From the NCBI GenBank assembly GCA_905210485.1, contig CAJLXA010000050.1, positions 1 through 11,921 of the forward strand: DNA of 11,921 nt, read 5' to 3'. Below the pieces are notes generated by a model. The model saw only the letters and a list, made by a program, of their open reading frames with translations. It had not been told where the DNA came from and did no database searches. The stretch's first letter is position 1; each line of letters starts with the position of its first letter. Origin of the DNA: an uncultured Eubacteriales bacterium (GTDB lineage Bacteria > Bacillota > Clostridia > Oscillospirales > CAG-272). Below, one piece after another: positions 1-6,939 of this stretch. The translations under genes were made by a program, and so were the position numbers.

Positions 1-1
1 C

Positions 2-199
2 GACAACGCGCGCTGTTTCGACTGGCCGGTCATCATCCGCGCCGTAAACACCGTGGACGCGATGACGGCGGAAGTGCCGGAAATCCCCTTCGCTTTACTG
101 CAAAGGATCACGAAACGAATCCTTGCGGAAGTCAAAGGGGTAAACCGCGTCTGTTTCGATCTTTCCCCCAAACCGACGGCGACCATCGAATGGGAATAA
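2..199 (+). CDS. guaA: GMP synthase (glutamine-hydrolysing), C-terminal end, partial
   Basis: This is the last 65 codons of GMP synthase, which converts XMP to GMP with glutamine and ATP in cytosolic purine synthesis. Read in the frame that ends at TAA 197-199, the peptide contains VIIRAVNTVDAMTAE, then a helix-rich segment, then GVNRVCFD, and it ends in ATIEWE. The family ends in the same way (R-V-V-Y-D-I-S-x-K-P-P-A-T-I-E-W-E in E. coli), in the C-terminal dimerisation domain that follows the ATP-pyrophosphatase domain. Here the final motif reads KPTATIEWE, with T in place of the second P. The start and the glutaminase and ATPase domains lie upstream of the window. No terminator is visible between this stop and the next gene 65 bases away, so some read-through into the ABC genes is possible. 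Confidence 0.93.
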   Translation, partial: DNARCFDWPVIIRAVNTVDAMTAEVPEIPFALLQRITKRILAEVKGVNRVCFDLSPKPTATIEWE

Positions 200-264
200 G
201 CCGACGGGCGCGTTCTCTTTGCCGACGGCACGATTTTAACGGGAGATCTTGACGGGAGCAGAAC

Positions 265-1179
265 ATGCAGGATATCATACAGATCGAGCATTTGAGCAAA
301 AGTTTCAGGGAAATCGAAGCCGTTCGGGATGTGAGTTTTCGCGTCAGGGAAGGCGAACTGTTCGCTTTTCTCGGCGTCAACGGCGCGGGGAAATCGACGA
401 CCATCAACATCATGTGCGGACAACTCAAAAAAGACGGCGGCAAAGTCGTTATCGACGGCAGCGATCCCGACAGGGAGCCGGAGCGCATCAAACGGGAGAT
501 CGGCGTGGTCTTTCAGTCCTCCGTTCTCGACGGCGCGCTGTCTGTTTACGACAACCTCGAAAGCCGTGCGTCGTTATATTCGATTTGCGGCGCGGCTTTC
601 AAAGAGCGGCTCGCCGAACTCGCAGAAGCGCTGGAATTCAAAGATCTGCTGAAACGCGCCGTCGGCAAACTTTCCGGCGGCCAGCGCAGGCGGATCGATA
701 TCGCCAGAGCGCTGTTCCATAAACCGAAAATCCTCATCCTCGACGAGCCGACGACGGGGCTCGACCCCCACACCCGCAAAGCGATCTGGAAGGTCATATC
801 CGATCTTCGCAAAAACGAAAACATGACTGTGTTTTTGACCACGCATTATATGGAAGAAGCGGCGGACGCCGATTACGTCGTCATCATCGACAGCGGAAAA
901 ATCGCCGCGGAAGGCACGCCTTATGCCTTAAAAAACGCCTATACCGGCGATTACATCACCCTCTACGGCACGGACGAAGCCGCCGTCGGCAAACTCGGCG
1001 TCAACGCCGAACGGATCAATCACGGGGTTTTTCGCTTTTCCGTTCCAAACACGGCGGCGGCAACGGAACTCATCGTAAAACATCCGGATATCTTCTATGA
1101 TTACGAGATCATCAAAGGCAAGATGGACGACGTTTTTCTTGCGGTAACGGGCAAAACGCTGACGGGAGAAGAAAGATGA
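265..1179 (+). CDS. ABC transporter ATP-binding protein (DrrA-like exporter ATPase)
   Basis: This 304-residue ATPase should power the membrane protein encoded next to it. Visible motifs, in order, are Walker A GVNGAGKST (about residues 37-45), a Q-loop glutamine in GVVFQSS (about 77-83), the signature LSGGQRRRIDIARAL (about 135-149), Walker B ILILDEPTTGLDP (about 155-167) and the switch histidine in TTHYMEEA (about 192-199). A roughly 90-residue tail after the ATPase core is usual for DrrA/NodI-type exporter subunits. The ATG at 265 has a GGGAG site (254-258) six bases upstream, which fixes the start. The stop TGA overlaps the ATG of the permease (ATGA at 1176-1179), so the two are translationally coupled. 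The substrate cannot be read from the sequence; drug, peptide or lipid export is typical of the family. Confidence 0.95.
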   Translation: MQDIIQIEHLSKSFREIEAVRDVSFRVREGELFAFLGVNGAGKSTTINIMCGQLKKDGGKVVIDGSDPDREPERIKREIGVVFQSSVLDGALSVYDNLESRASLYSICGAAFKERLAELAEALEFKDLLKRAVGKLSGGQRRRIDIARALFHKPKILILDEPTTGLDPHTRKAIWKVISDLRKNENMTVFLTTHYMEEAADADYVVIIDSGKIAAEGTPYALKNAYTGDYITLYGTDEAAVGKLGVNAERINHGVFRFSVPNTAAATELIVKHPDIFYDYEIIKGKMDDVFLAVTGKTLTGEER

Positions 1180-2075
1180 AGCAAAACCTCATTCTGATCA
1201 AAAGAAACGTAAAACTGTTTTTCAAAGATAAGGGTATGTTCTTTTCTTCATTGATTACCCCGATTATTCTGCTTATTCTGTATGCGACGTTTCTTGCGAA
1301 AATCTACAGCGACAGTTTTTCCGCTTCCTTACCGTCCGGCTTTACCGTGGATAAGGCGCTGATCGACGCGACTGTCGGCGGGCAGCTTATTTCCTCGCTT
1401 CTGGCGGTTGCGTGTGTGACGGTGGCGTTCTGCTCCAATCTTTTGATGGTGCAGGATAAGGTCAGCGGCGCCCGGCGCGATATTGATGTCTCTCCGGTGA
1501 AGCGTTCTTCGGTCGCAATAGGATATTTTTCGGCCTCGGCGCTGACCACGCTGATTGTCAGCTTTACAACGCTCGGCGTCTCTTTCCTCTATCTTCTTAC
1601 CAGGGGATGGTATATGTCTTTTTCTGACGTTATGCTTATCATTCTCGATGTCTTTCTTCTGACGATGTTCGGCGTGGCGCTGTCGTCTGTTGTGAATTTC
1701 TTTCTTACCACGCAAGGGCAGGGATCTGCCGTCGGAACGATTGTCAGCGCAGGTTACGGCTTCCTGTGCGGCGCGTATATGCCTATTGCAAATTTTTCGG
1801 ACGGACTTCAGAAAGTGCTCTCCTTTTTGCCGGGAACGTACGGCACAAGTCTTCTCCGCAATCATGCGTTGGCGGGAGTGTACCGGGAGATGGATAAGGT
1901 CGGATTTCCGCCGGAAGTGGTGGAGGGAATCCGGGATTCCATTGACTGTAACCTTTACTTTTTCGGAAACAAGGTGTCGGTCGGCGGTATGTATGCCGTT
2001 CTCGCAGGTTCCGTTCTGCTACTTGTGGGCGCCTACATTCTGATGAATGTATTCTGCCGGAGAAAGGATAAATAA
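1176..2075 (+). CDS. ABC-2 type transporter permease
   Basis: This 299-residue integral membrane protein is the partner of the preceding ATPase. It has the ABC-2 exporter layout. A short basic N-terminus (KRNVKLFFKDK) leads into a first helix (about 22-45), followed by an extracytoplasmic loop of about 25 residues. Helices follow at about 70-92, 112-142, 150-175 and 185-205, and a last helix lies at about 270-292 before a basic C-terminal tail (CRRKDK). The region around residues 190-235, with its GYGFLCGAYMPI and LSFLPGTY segments, matches the typical ABC-2 pattern of a glycine-rich helix followed by a P-x-x-Y re-entrant stretch. It starts inside the stop of the ATPase gene and is followed directly by the lipoprotein gene. 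Substrate is unknown. Confidence 0.9.
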   Translation: MKQNLILIKRNVKLFFKDKGMFFSSLITPIILLILYATFLAKIYSDSFSASLPSGFTVDKALIDATVGGQLISSLLAVACVTVAFCSNLLMVQDKVSGARRDIDVSPVKRSSVAIGYFSASALTTLIVSFTTLGVSFLYLLTRGWYMSFSDVMLIILDVFLLTMFGVALSSVVNFFLTTQGQGSAVGTIVSAGYGFLCGAYMPIANFSDGLQKVLSFLPGTYGTSLLRNHALAGVYREMDKVGFPPEVVEGIRDSIDCNLYFFGNKVSVGGMYAVLAGSVLLLVGAYILMNVFCRRKDK

Positions 2076-2453
2076 ATGAATCAAACGCGAATTCTTTCCC
2101 TTGTTTCGGTTGCCGTAGCGATTCTTTGCTTTTTATCTTCCTGCAAGGCGGATTTTGTCGGTAATTCTTATAAGATCAACAACAATTGGTACATGGATTT
2201 TTCTGTGCTCAACGAGACGGAGAGAAAAGAATTTTCCTTGCTCCGCGGAGACGAAATATCTGTGGATATTGCCCTTACGGACGGCACGGTTGAAATAGAG
2301 ATCCTTGACGGAAAAAAAACGCCGGTATATCGTGGGAAAGATTTGGTTACGGAGCAGTTTTCGGTTGTAATCCCGACGGACGGCCGCTGTTCGATCTCCG
2401 TTACGGGGCATAACGCCAAAGGTAAAATCAGTTTTGAAAATACAGGTCGCTGA
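2076..2453 (+). CDS. Small putative lipoprotein
   Basis: This 125-residue secreted lipoprotein has no function I recognise. It begins with a signal peptide: a single arginine at position 5, a hydrophobic core (about 6-20) and a lipobox L-S-S-C with the lipidated cysteine at residue 23. The mature part, about 100 residues, alternates short hydrophobic and polar stretches and looks all-beta, for example in the segments DEISVDIALTDGTVEIEIL and GRCSISVTGHNAKGKISFE. The ATG follows the permease stop with no gap (TAAATG), and an AAAGGA site lies seven bases upstream inside the permease gene. Its place between the two ABC pairs suggests an accessory surface component for one of these exporters, or a stress or immunity lipoprotein. 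That role is inference from position only. Confidence 0.8.
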   Translation: MNQTRILSLVSVAVAILCFLSSCKADFVGNSYKINNNWYMDFSVLNETERKEFSLLRGDEISVDIALTDGTVEIEILDGKKTPVYRGKDLVTEQFSVVIPTDGRCSISVTGHNAKGKISFENTGR

Positions 2454-2473
2454 TAAGCGGCGGGAGGTTATTT

Positions 2474-3181
2474 ATGTTACGCATTGAACATCTGACAAAA
2501 ATTTACGGCGATAAAAAGGCTGTGGACGATCTGTCGCTTCATATCGCACCCGGCGAGATTTACGGTTTCATCGGACATAACGGCGCGGGAAAAACCACCA
2601 CGCTGAAATCGGTGGCGGGAATTCTGCAATTTGACGCGGGCGAAATCATGATCGACGGCATTTCCATAAAAGAAAACCCGATCGTCTGCAAACAAAAAAC
2701 GGCGTATATTCCGGATAACCCCGACCTTTATGAATATATGCCGGGAATCAAGTATCTGAATTTCATCGCCGATATTTTCGGCGTTGACGCCAAAACGCGT
2801 GAAGAGCGTATACGTAAATATGCGGACGCCTTTTCGATCACGGCGGATCTTGCGCAACCGATCGCCGCGTATTCGCACGGTATGAAGCAGAAACTGGCGA
2901 TCATTTCCGCATGGATCCATGAACCGAAACTGATCATTATGGACGAACCGTTTGTCGGTCTTGACCCCAAAGCCGCTCATATATTAAAAGGTATGATGCG
3001 GGAACTTTGCGATAACGGCGGCGCTATTTTCTTTTCCACGCATGTGCTGGAGGTCGCGGAAAAACTTTGCGACAGAATCGCGGTCATCAAAGGCGGCAAG
3101 CTTATCCGCTCCGGCACCATGGAAGAAGTGACAGGCGACGAAAGTCTTGAGACGGTGTTCCTCGAACTGGAGGGAGAATAA
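2474..3181 (+). CDS. ABC transporter ATP-binding protein
   Basis: This 235-residue ATPase is a second, more compact exporter motor. It shows Walker A GHNGAGKTT (about 34-42), a signature of the degenerate type YSHGMKQKL (about 138-146) in place of LSGGQ, Walker B LIIMDEPFVGLDP (about 153-165) and the switch histidine in FSTHVLEVAE (about 188-197). The position usually held by the Q-loop glutamine reads AYIPDNPDLYEYM. A proline-containing version of this kind is common among ATPases that pair with large ABC-2 permeases. A GGGAGG site at 2462-2467 lies six bases before the ATG and confirms the start. The stop overlaps the permease start by one base (TAATG at 3179-3183). Its sequence differs clearly from the ATPase at 265-1179, so the two belong to separate transporters rather than a recent duplication. 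Confidence 0.95.
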   Translation: MLRIEHLTKIYGDKKAVDDLSLHIAPGEIYGFIGHNGAGKTTTLKSVAGILQFDAGEIMIDGISIKENPIVCKQKTAYIPDNPDLYEYMPGIKYLNFIADIFGVDAKTREERIRKYADAFSITADLAQPIAAYSHGMKQKLAIISAWIHEPKLIIMDEPFVGLDPKAAHILKGMMRELCDNGGAIFFSTHVLEVAEKLCDRIAVIKGGKLIRSGTMEEVTGDESLETVFLELEGE

Positions 3182-4782
3182 TGCTCGGTATTCTGCTGAA
3201 AAAACAGTTCTCGGAAATATTCCGCAGCTATACGTATGACGCAAAGAAAAACAAAAGACGGTCAACGTCGTCGATCGTTTTCTTTACGGTACTGTTCGTT
3301 CTTCTGATCGTCGGCTTTCTCGGCGGCATGTTTACGCTTCTTTCCGTCGCGCTGTGCTTTTCGCTTCAGGAAGCGGGTATGGGCTGGCTTTACTTTACCA
3401 TGTTGGGGCTGACGGCTATTCTTCTCGGCGCGTTCGGCAGTGTGTTCAATACGTATGCCGGACTGTATCTTGCAAAGGACAACGATCTTTTGCTGTCCCT
3501 TCCGATTCCCGTGCGGTATATTATGATCTCCCGCCTTCTCAGCGTCTATCTTATGGGACTTATGTATTCCGCAGTCGTTACCGTGCCGGCCGCCATTGTA
3601 TATCTTGTGTTCTCCGGCTTCGCATTCCGCACGCTTATCGGCGGCGTGTTCTTTATTTTCCTTGTGTCCGTGATCGTGCTGCTTTTGTCCTGTGCCCTCG
3701 GTTGGGTAGTGGCGAAAATCAGCGTCAAACTGAAAAACAAAAGTTTTATCACGGTCTTTGTGGCGCTTGTCGGATTTGCAATCTATTATTTTATCTGCTT
3801 CCGCGCACAGGACATCATTACGGATATTATCGAGAACGCGGCGGCATATGGGGACGCGATGAAAGGAAAGGCCTATCCTCTGTATGTTTTCGGCCGAATG
3901 GGCGAGGGAGATCCTGTTTCCCTGATTATCGTTGCGGGGATCGTGTTTCTGCTTTTTGCGCTTTTGTGGTATGTGATGTCCCGCAGTTTTCTTAAAATTG
4001 CCACGTCGAGCGCAAACGGTACGCATGTGAAGTATAAGGAGACCGCGGCGCATAAACGCAGTGCGGATGTCGCCCTTCTCGGCAAAGAATTCGGACGCTT
4101 TACGTCAAGCCCCAATTACATGCTGAATTGCGGTCTCGGTACGCTTATTCTGGTCATATGCGGCGTTCTTTTGGCCGTGAAAGGCGGTGAACTGATCGCC
4201 GTTCTGAACGACGCTTTTGACGGCATGCTGATGTCCGCCATGCCGGTATTGCTGTTCGGCGCTATAGTGCTTCTCGGCGGCATGAACAATATGGCGGCGC
4301 CGTCCGTATCGTTGGAGGCAAAAACGCTTTGGCTCATGCAGTCGCTTCCCGTAACGCCGTGGCAGATTCTGAAAGCCAAATGTTCGGTTCAGCTTCTCCT
4401 CAGCGGGATTCCGACGTTGTTCTGCGCTGTCGTCGGCGCCGTCATTCTGCCGACAACGGCGGCTTCGCGTATTTTCCTTGTGGTGGCGTCTTTACTCTAT
4501 GTTGTAATGTTCTCGCTCTTCTCGCTCTTTATCGGACTTAAGATGCCGAATCTTACGTGGACAAACGAGATAACGGTTGTAAAACAAAGCGCAAGCGTGG
4601 CAATAACGCTTTTCGGCGGATGGCTTTTATGTGCCGCCATGCTTGTGGGCGGATTTTTCCTCAGCATGCTTTTCGGAAGCACATTCTTCCTGTTCGGCAT
4701 TTCCGTTCTGATGGCGGGACTGTCCGCATTGCTGTACTTCTATCTCAGATATCGCGGCGCCGCCGTATTTGCCGCGCTGTGA
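3181..4782 (+). CDS. Large ABC-2-like permease, 12 predicted helices
   Basis: This 533-residue membrane protein pairs with the preceding ATPase. About 12 hydrophobic helices can be counted (roughly 32-60, 69-95, 113-140, 150-178, 188-206, 246-266, 318-335, 352-368, 402-424, 430-452, 471-493 and 500-522), with a basic N-terminus. The two halves seem to be a duplication. Both carry a stretch with a serine-leucine-proline core just before a helix: LSLPIPVRYIMISRLLS (about 105-121) and QSLPVTPWQILKAKCS (about 387-402). This would fit a single polypeptide supplying both transmembrane halves of the exporter, as in large putative ABC permeases of Bacillota (the ABC_tran_2 type is my best guess). The GGAGGGAG stretch ends four bases before the ATG. 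It is the last gene before the terminator at 4815-4854. Substrate is unknown. Confidence 0.88.
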   Translation: MLGILLKKQFSEIFRSYTYDAKKNKRRSTSSIVFFTVLFVLLIVGFLGGMFTLLSVALCFSLQEAGMGWLYFTMLGLTAILLGAFGSVFNTYAGLYLAKDNDLLLSLPIPVRYIMISRLLSVYLMGLMYSAVVTVPAAIVYLVFSGFAFRTLIGGVFFIFLVSVIVLLLSCALGWVVAKISVKLKNKSFITVFVALVGFAIYYFICFRAQDIITDIIENAAAYGDAMKGKAYPLYVFGRMGEGDPVSLIIVAGIVFLLFALLWYVMSRSFLKIATSSANGTHVKYKETAAHKRSADVALLGKEFGRFTSSPNYMLNCGLGTLILVICGVLLAVKGGELIAVLNDAFDGMLMSAMPVLLFGAIVLLGGMNNMAAPSVSLEAKTLWLMQSLPVTPWQILKAKCSVQLLLSGIPTLFCAVVGAVILPTTAASRIFLVVASLLYVVMFSLFSLFIGLKMPNLTWTNEITVVKQSASVAITLFGGWLLCAAMLVGGFFLSMLFGSTFFLFGISVLMAGLSALLYFYLRYRGAAVFAAL

Positions 4783-4814
4783 TAATAAATTCATACAAAT
4801 AAAAGTCGGTTATG

Positions 4815-4854
4815 AATCCGGGTTTGTTCCTTTGCGGAACGCCCGGATTTTTTA
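4815..4854 (+). terminator. Rho-independent terminator of the ABC operon
   Basis: A strong stem forms between AATCCGGG (4815-4822) and CCCGGATT (4842-4849). It is extended inside by GTTCC (4826-4830) with GGAAC (4836-4840) and closed by a TTTGC loop. The stem runs directly into TTTTT and a further T-rich stretch to 4859. It lies 33 bases after the permease stop and should end the ABC operon transcript. Confidence 0.9.
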
Positions 4855-4860
4855 TTTTTA

Positions 4861-4890
4861 CCCGGACAGATCATGTCCGGGTTGTTTGTT
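4861..4890 (+). terminator. Second hairpin with weak T tract (tandem terminator or leader element)
   Basis: A perfect 8-bp stem forms between CCCGGACA (4861-4868) and TGTCCGGG (4874-4881) around a GATCA loop, followed by TTGTTTGTT. The T tract is interrupted, so this could be a backup terminator or a structured leader for the next operon. Its arms can also pair for six bases with those of the preceding terminator. The first in-frame ATG of the next gene (4873) falls at the edge of this loop, which argues against that start. Confidence 0.5.
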
Positions 4891-4965
4891 AATATAGATT
4901 CGGATGGGGAAAAAACGTATACGGAACCGCACCTTGATCCGGTATTTGAAAAAAGAAAGACAATG

Positions 4966-4971
4966 AAAGGA
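4966..4971 (+). promoter_or_regulatory. Ribosome binding site favouring start at 4981
   Basis: AAAGGA lies nine bases before ATG 4981. The two upstream in-frame ATGs are less attractive: 4873 sits in a hairpin and has no purine-rich site, and 4963 has only a weak A-rich stretch before it. Confidence 0.5.
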
Positions 4972-4980
4972 AAAACAGAA

Positions 4981-6051
4981 ATGCTGAAAGGCGAAAAAGA
5001 ATTATTTAAAGAACTTTGTTCATTCAGAAAGGAGAATTTCAATAAAAAACTTCTCGGTTATGCGACGCCGACTGTGCTCGGACATGTTTTTTATAACCGC
5101 ATGCAGGGAATTGCGTTCGGAACGCTGAAAGAAAACGGACTTTTGTCCGAGGTCGACCGGGAATTCCGCAATTCGCTGAAAGACGCTTATGAACAGAATT
5201 TGCTCCGTAACCGCAGTTTCTTCCGATGCGTGAATTATGTGTCGGCACTGCTTCAGGGGTGTCCGGGAAAAGCGGCAATGCTGAAAGGGGCGTGGTTATG
5301 CGCGCATTATCCTGCCGGTTTCCGTACCTCCAACGATATTGATCTGCTGATGCTGCGTAAGAACGCGGCAGTTGTCGGACAGATTCTAAAAAAGGCGGGT
5401 TTCCGGCAGGGAAATATACGGAGCGGCGCATTTGTTCCGGCCGACCGAAAGGAAATCATCGCGTCAGGCATGACGCGCGGCGAAACGGTTCCGTATATCA
5501 AAGAAGTGGACCTGCCCGGTATGAAGTATCTGGAAGTCGACGTCAATTTTTCGTTGGACTATAAGCCCGGCGACGAAAGCATTATCCGGGAAATGCTCGA
5601 TTCCGCAGACACTGTCACGGAAAAGAACATAAAGATTCCGACGCTTCGGAAAGATGATTTTCTGATACATTTGTGTATGCATCTGTATAAAGAGGCGACA
5701 ACGCTTCCGTGGATCGTCATGAAAAGGGATATGACCCTTTACAAGTATGCGGATATCTACATGCTGTTAGGGGAAATGTCCGATGCGGATATCCTCCGAT
5801 GGCTGGAACGCGCAAGAAAATTCGGACTGGAGAAGATCTGCGCTTTTGCAATTCTGCAGACGGCGGCTCTTTTCTGTACGGAAAGGGATTTTGCCGTTAA
5901 GGCGGCCGATGAAATCCTGAAAAACGATCCGGAGTTTTTACATACGGTAGAGGCGCCGGCGGAAAAAGAAAGATTTCATTACAGAACAAAAGATATTGCC
6001 GAAAGGTTTTTCGCCGTCAGTCGGCAGGACGATCTGGAGAGGGAGGAATAA
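4981..6051 (+). CDS. Uncharacterised nucleotidyltransferase family protein
   Basis: This 356-residue protein (392 if read from ATG 4873) resembles the uncharacterised nucleotidyltransferases often found beside peptide and other natural-product clusters (PF14907-like). The nucleotidyltransferase core is visible. A segment reading MLKGAWLCAHYP is followed by RTSNDIDLLM, whose aspartates D119 and D121 fit the metal-binding D-x-D. A second acidic strand, LEVDVNFSL, carries E185 and D187, where the third carboxylate is expected. The C-terminal half is helical, including HLCMHLYKEA (near residues 226-235) and a YKYADIYMLL stretch, typical of this family. Such enzymes transfer a nucleotide or related group to a small molecule or protein; the substrate is not known. 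It opens the second operon. Its stop is one base from the next start, with that gene's GGGAGG inside it. The start at 4981 was chosen on the ribosome site and could be 4963. Confidence 0.75.
   Translation: MLKGEKELFKELCSFRKENFNKKLLGYATPTVLGHVFYNRMQGIAFGTLKENGLLSEVDREFRNSLKDAYEQNLLRNRSFFRCVNYVSALLQGCPGKAAMLKGAWLCAHYPAGFRTSNDIDLLMLRKNAAVVGQILKKAGFRQGNIRSGAFVPADRKEIIASGMTRGETVPYIKEVDLPGMKYLEVDVNFSLDYKPGDESIIREMLDSADTVTEKNIKIPTLRKDDFLIHLCMHLYKEATTLPWIVMKRDMTLYKYADIYMLLGEMSDADILRWLERARKFGLEKICAFAILQTAALFCTERDFAVKAADEILKNDPEFLHTVEAPAEKERFHYRTKDIAERFFAVSRQDDLEREE
6041..6048 (+). promoter_or_regulatory. Ribosome binding site for the kinase gene
   Basis: GGGAGGAA inside the last codons of the nucleotidyltransferase gene lies four bases before ATG 6053. 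It decides that start over the in-frame ATG at 5996, which is buried in the upstream gene. Confidence 0.8.
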
Positions 6052-6052
6052 C

Positions 6053-6688
6053 ATGAGATACCTGCCGATGCGCGGTCATGATACAAAAGGCATACTGATA
6101 ACGTTCTGCGGTCTTGACGGTTGCGGGAAAACGACGATGATGCGGCGTTTGCAACACGATCTTGAAAAAAAGCAGACCGTTTTTGTGACAAAGCAACCGA
6201 CGGATTCCGTGCGCAGATCCGCGATCTTCCGTACATATATGGATTCTCCCGATCACGAAAAATATGACTATCGGAGCCTGTCGCTTCTTGCGGCAAGCGA
6301 CAGACTTCAGCATGTTGCAAAGGTGATAGAACCGCGTCTGCGGGAAGGCGACATCGTTTTAAGCGACAGATACTATTATTCCTGTCTTGCCAATCTTTGT
6401 GCGCGCGGCTTTGAAACCGACCGTTGGATCTATGAGATCGCCGGATCGGTTATAAAACCCGATGTGTCGTTTTTCTTTGACGTCCCCGTCAATACGGCCG
6501 TGGCGCGCGTACGGGAACGGCCGGAAGAAAGAGAACGCTATATTGACATGAAATTGCAATATAAACTGCGAAAGGAATATCTCGACATCTGCCGGGATAA
6601 CGGAGGCATATTGATCCCGACGTACAAAAATGAAGAAGAGTGTTATGCCATGATAAAAAACGCTTTGAAAGGAGTATGCGATATATGA
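6053..6688 (+). CDS. Thymidylate-kinase-like P-loop kinase
   Basis: This 211-residue cytosolic protein belongs to the thymidylate kinase fold. The P-loop GLDGCGKTT spans residues 20-28. The segment TKQPTDS (46-52) sits where dTMP kinases carry their E/K-P-x-x-T/S substrate loop. D105-R106-Y107 corresponds to the DR(Y/F) motif, and the arginine-rich stretch ARVRERPEERERY (151-163) looks like the LID. FFFDVPVNTAVARV is the usual strand before the LID. The family phosphorylates dTMP, but this copy sits inside a natural-product-like operon and is divergent, so it may act on another nucleotide or small molecule. The start at 6053 gives the normal family length with a short N-terminal tail of 12 residues. 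Its stop overlaps the carrier protein start (ATGA, 6685-6688). I do not call it the housekeeping tmk. Confidence 0.8.
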   Translation: MRYLPMRGHDTKGILITFCGLDGCGKTTMMRRLQHDLEKKQTVFVTKQPTDSVRRSAIFRTYMDSPDHEKYDYRSLSLLAASDRLQHVAKVIEPRLREGDIVLSDRYYYSCLANLCARGFETDRWIYEIAGSVIKPDVSFFFDVPVNTAVARVRERPEERERYIDMKLQYKLRKEYLDICRDNGGILIPTYKNEEECYAMIKNALKGVCDI

Positions 6689-6939
6689 GTGATTGGGATA
6701 AAGTCAGGGCAATCCTCCGCGAACTGAGCGGAGCGGAGGAAATCGGGGAAACGTCGACCCTGCGTGAAGACCTGCATTTTGACAGTCTGACGATGGTCAC
6801 ACTGCTTGTAAAAATCGAGGATAGTTTCGATATGGAACTTGACGTGGAGGATATGGATCCCTTTAAACTAAAAAATGCAAATGATGTTTTACATCTTGTG
6901 CGAAAAAAGAGAGGCGATTATGATGAATCGTCGGGTTGA
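6685..6939 (+). CDS. Stand-alone acyl carrier protein
   Basis: This 84-residue acidic helical protein is a discrete carrier protein. The phosphopantetheine attachment site is Ser34, in the sequence HFDSLTMVTLLVKIED. The D-S-L with the following hydrophobic helix, and the FDMELDVED segment after it, match helices II and III of acyl carrier proteins. It would hold an acyl group as a thioester after modification by a phosphopantetheinyl transferase encoded elsewhere. The ATG at 6685 overlaps the kinase stop; GGAG at 6671-6674 is ten bases upstream. An in-frame ATG at 6676 is too close to that site. Its 3' end overlaps the next gene by 20 bases. The ligase at 7921 is a natural candidate to load it. 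Confidence 0.9.
   Translation: MSDWDKVRAILRELSGAEEIGETSTLREDLHFDSLTMVTLLVKIEDSFDMELDVEDMDPFKLKNANDVLHLVRKKRGDYDESSG

Noticed and set aside
200..264. Terminator or promoter between guaA and the first ABC gene.
   Set aside because: I see repeated GCCGACGG words but no stem with a T tract and no convincing -35/-10 pair.
132..491. Minus-strand open frames across the window, here and opposite most genes.
   Set aside because: They lie opposite clear + strand genes, lack ribosome sites and show no recognisable motifs. They follow from the codon bias of the real genes.
6053..6688. Housekeeping thymidylate kinase (tmk).
   Set aside because: The operon context and the TKQPTDS substrate loop are unlike a standard tmk locus, so only the fold is claimed.
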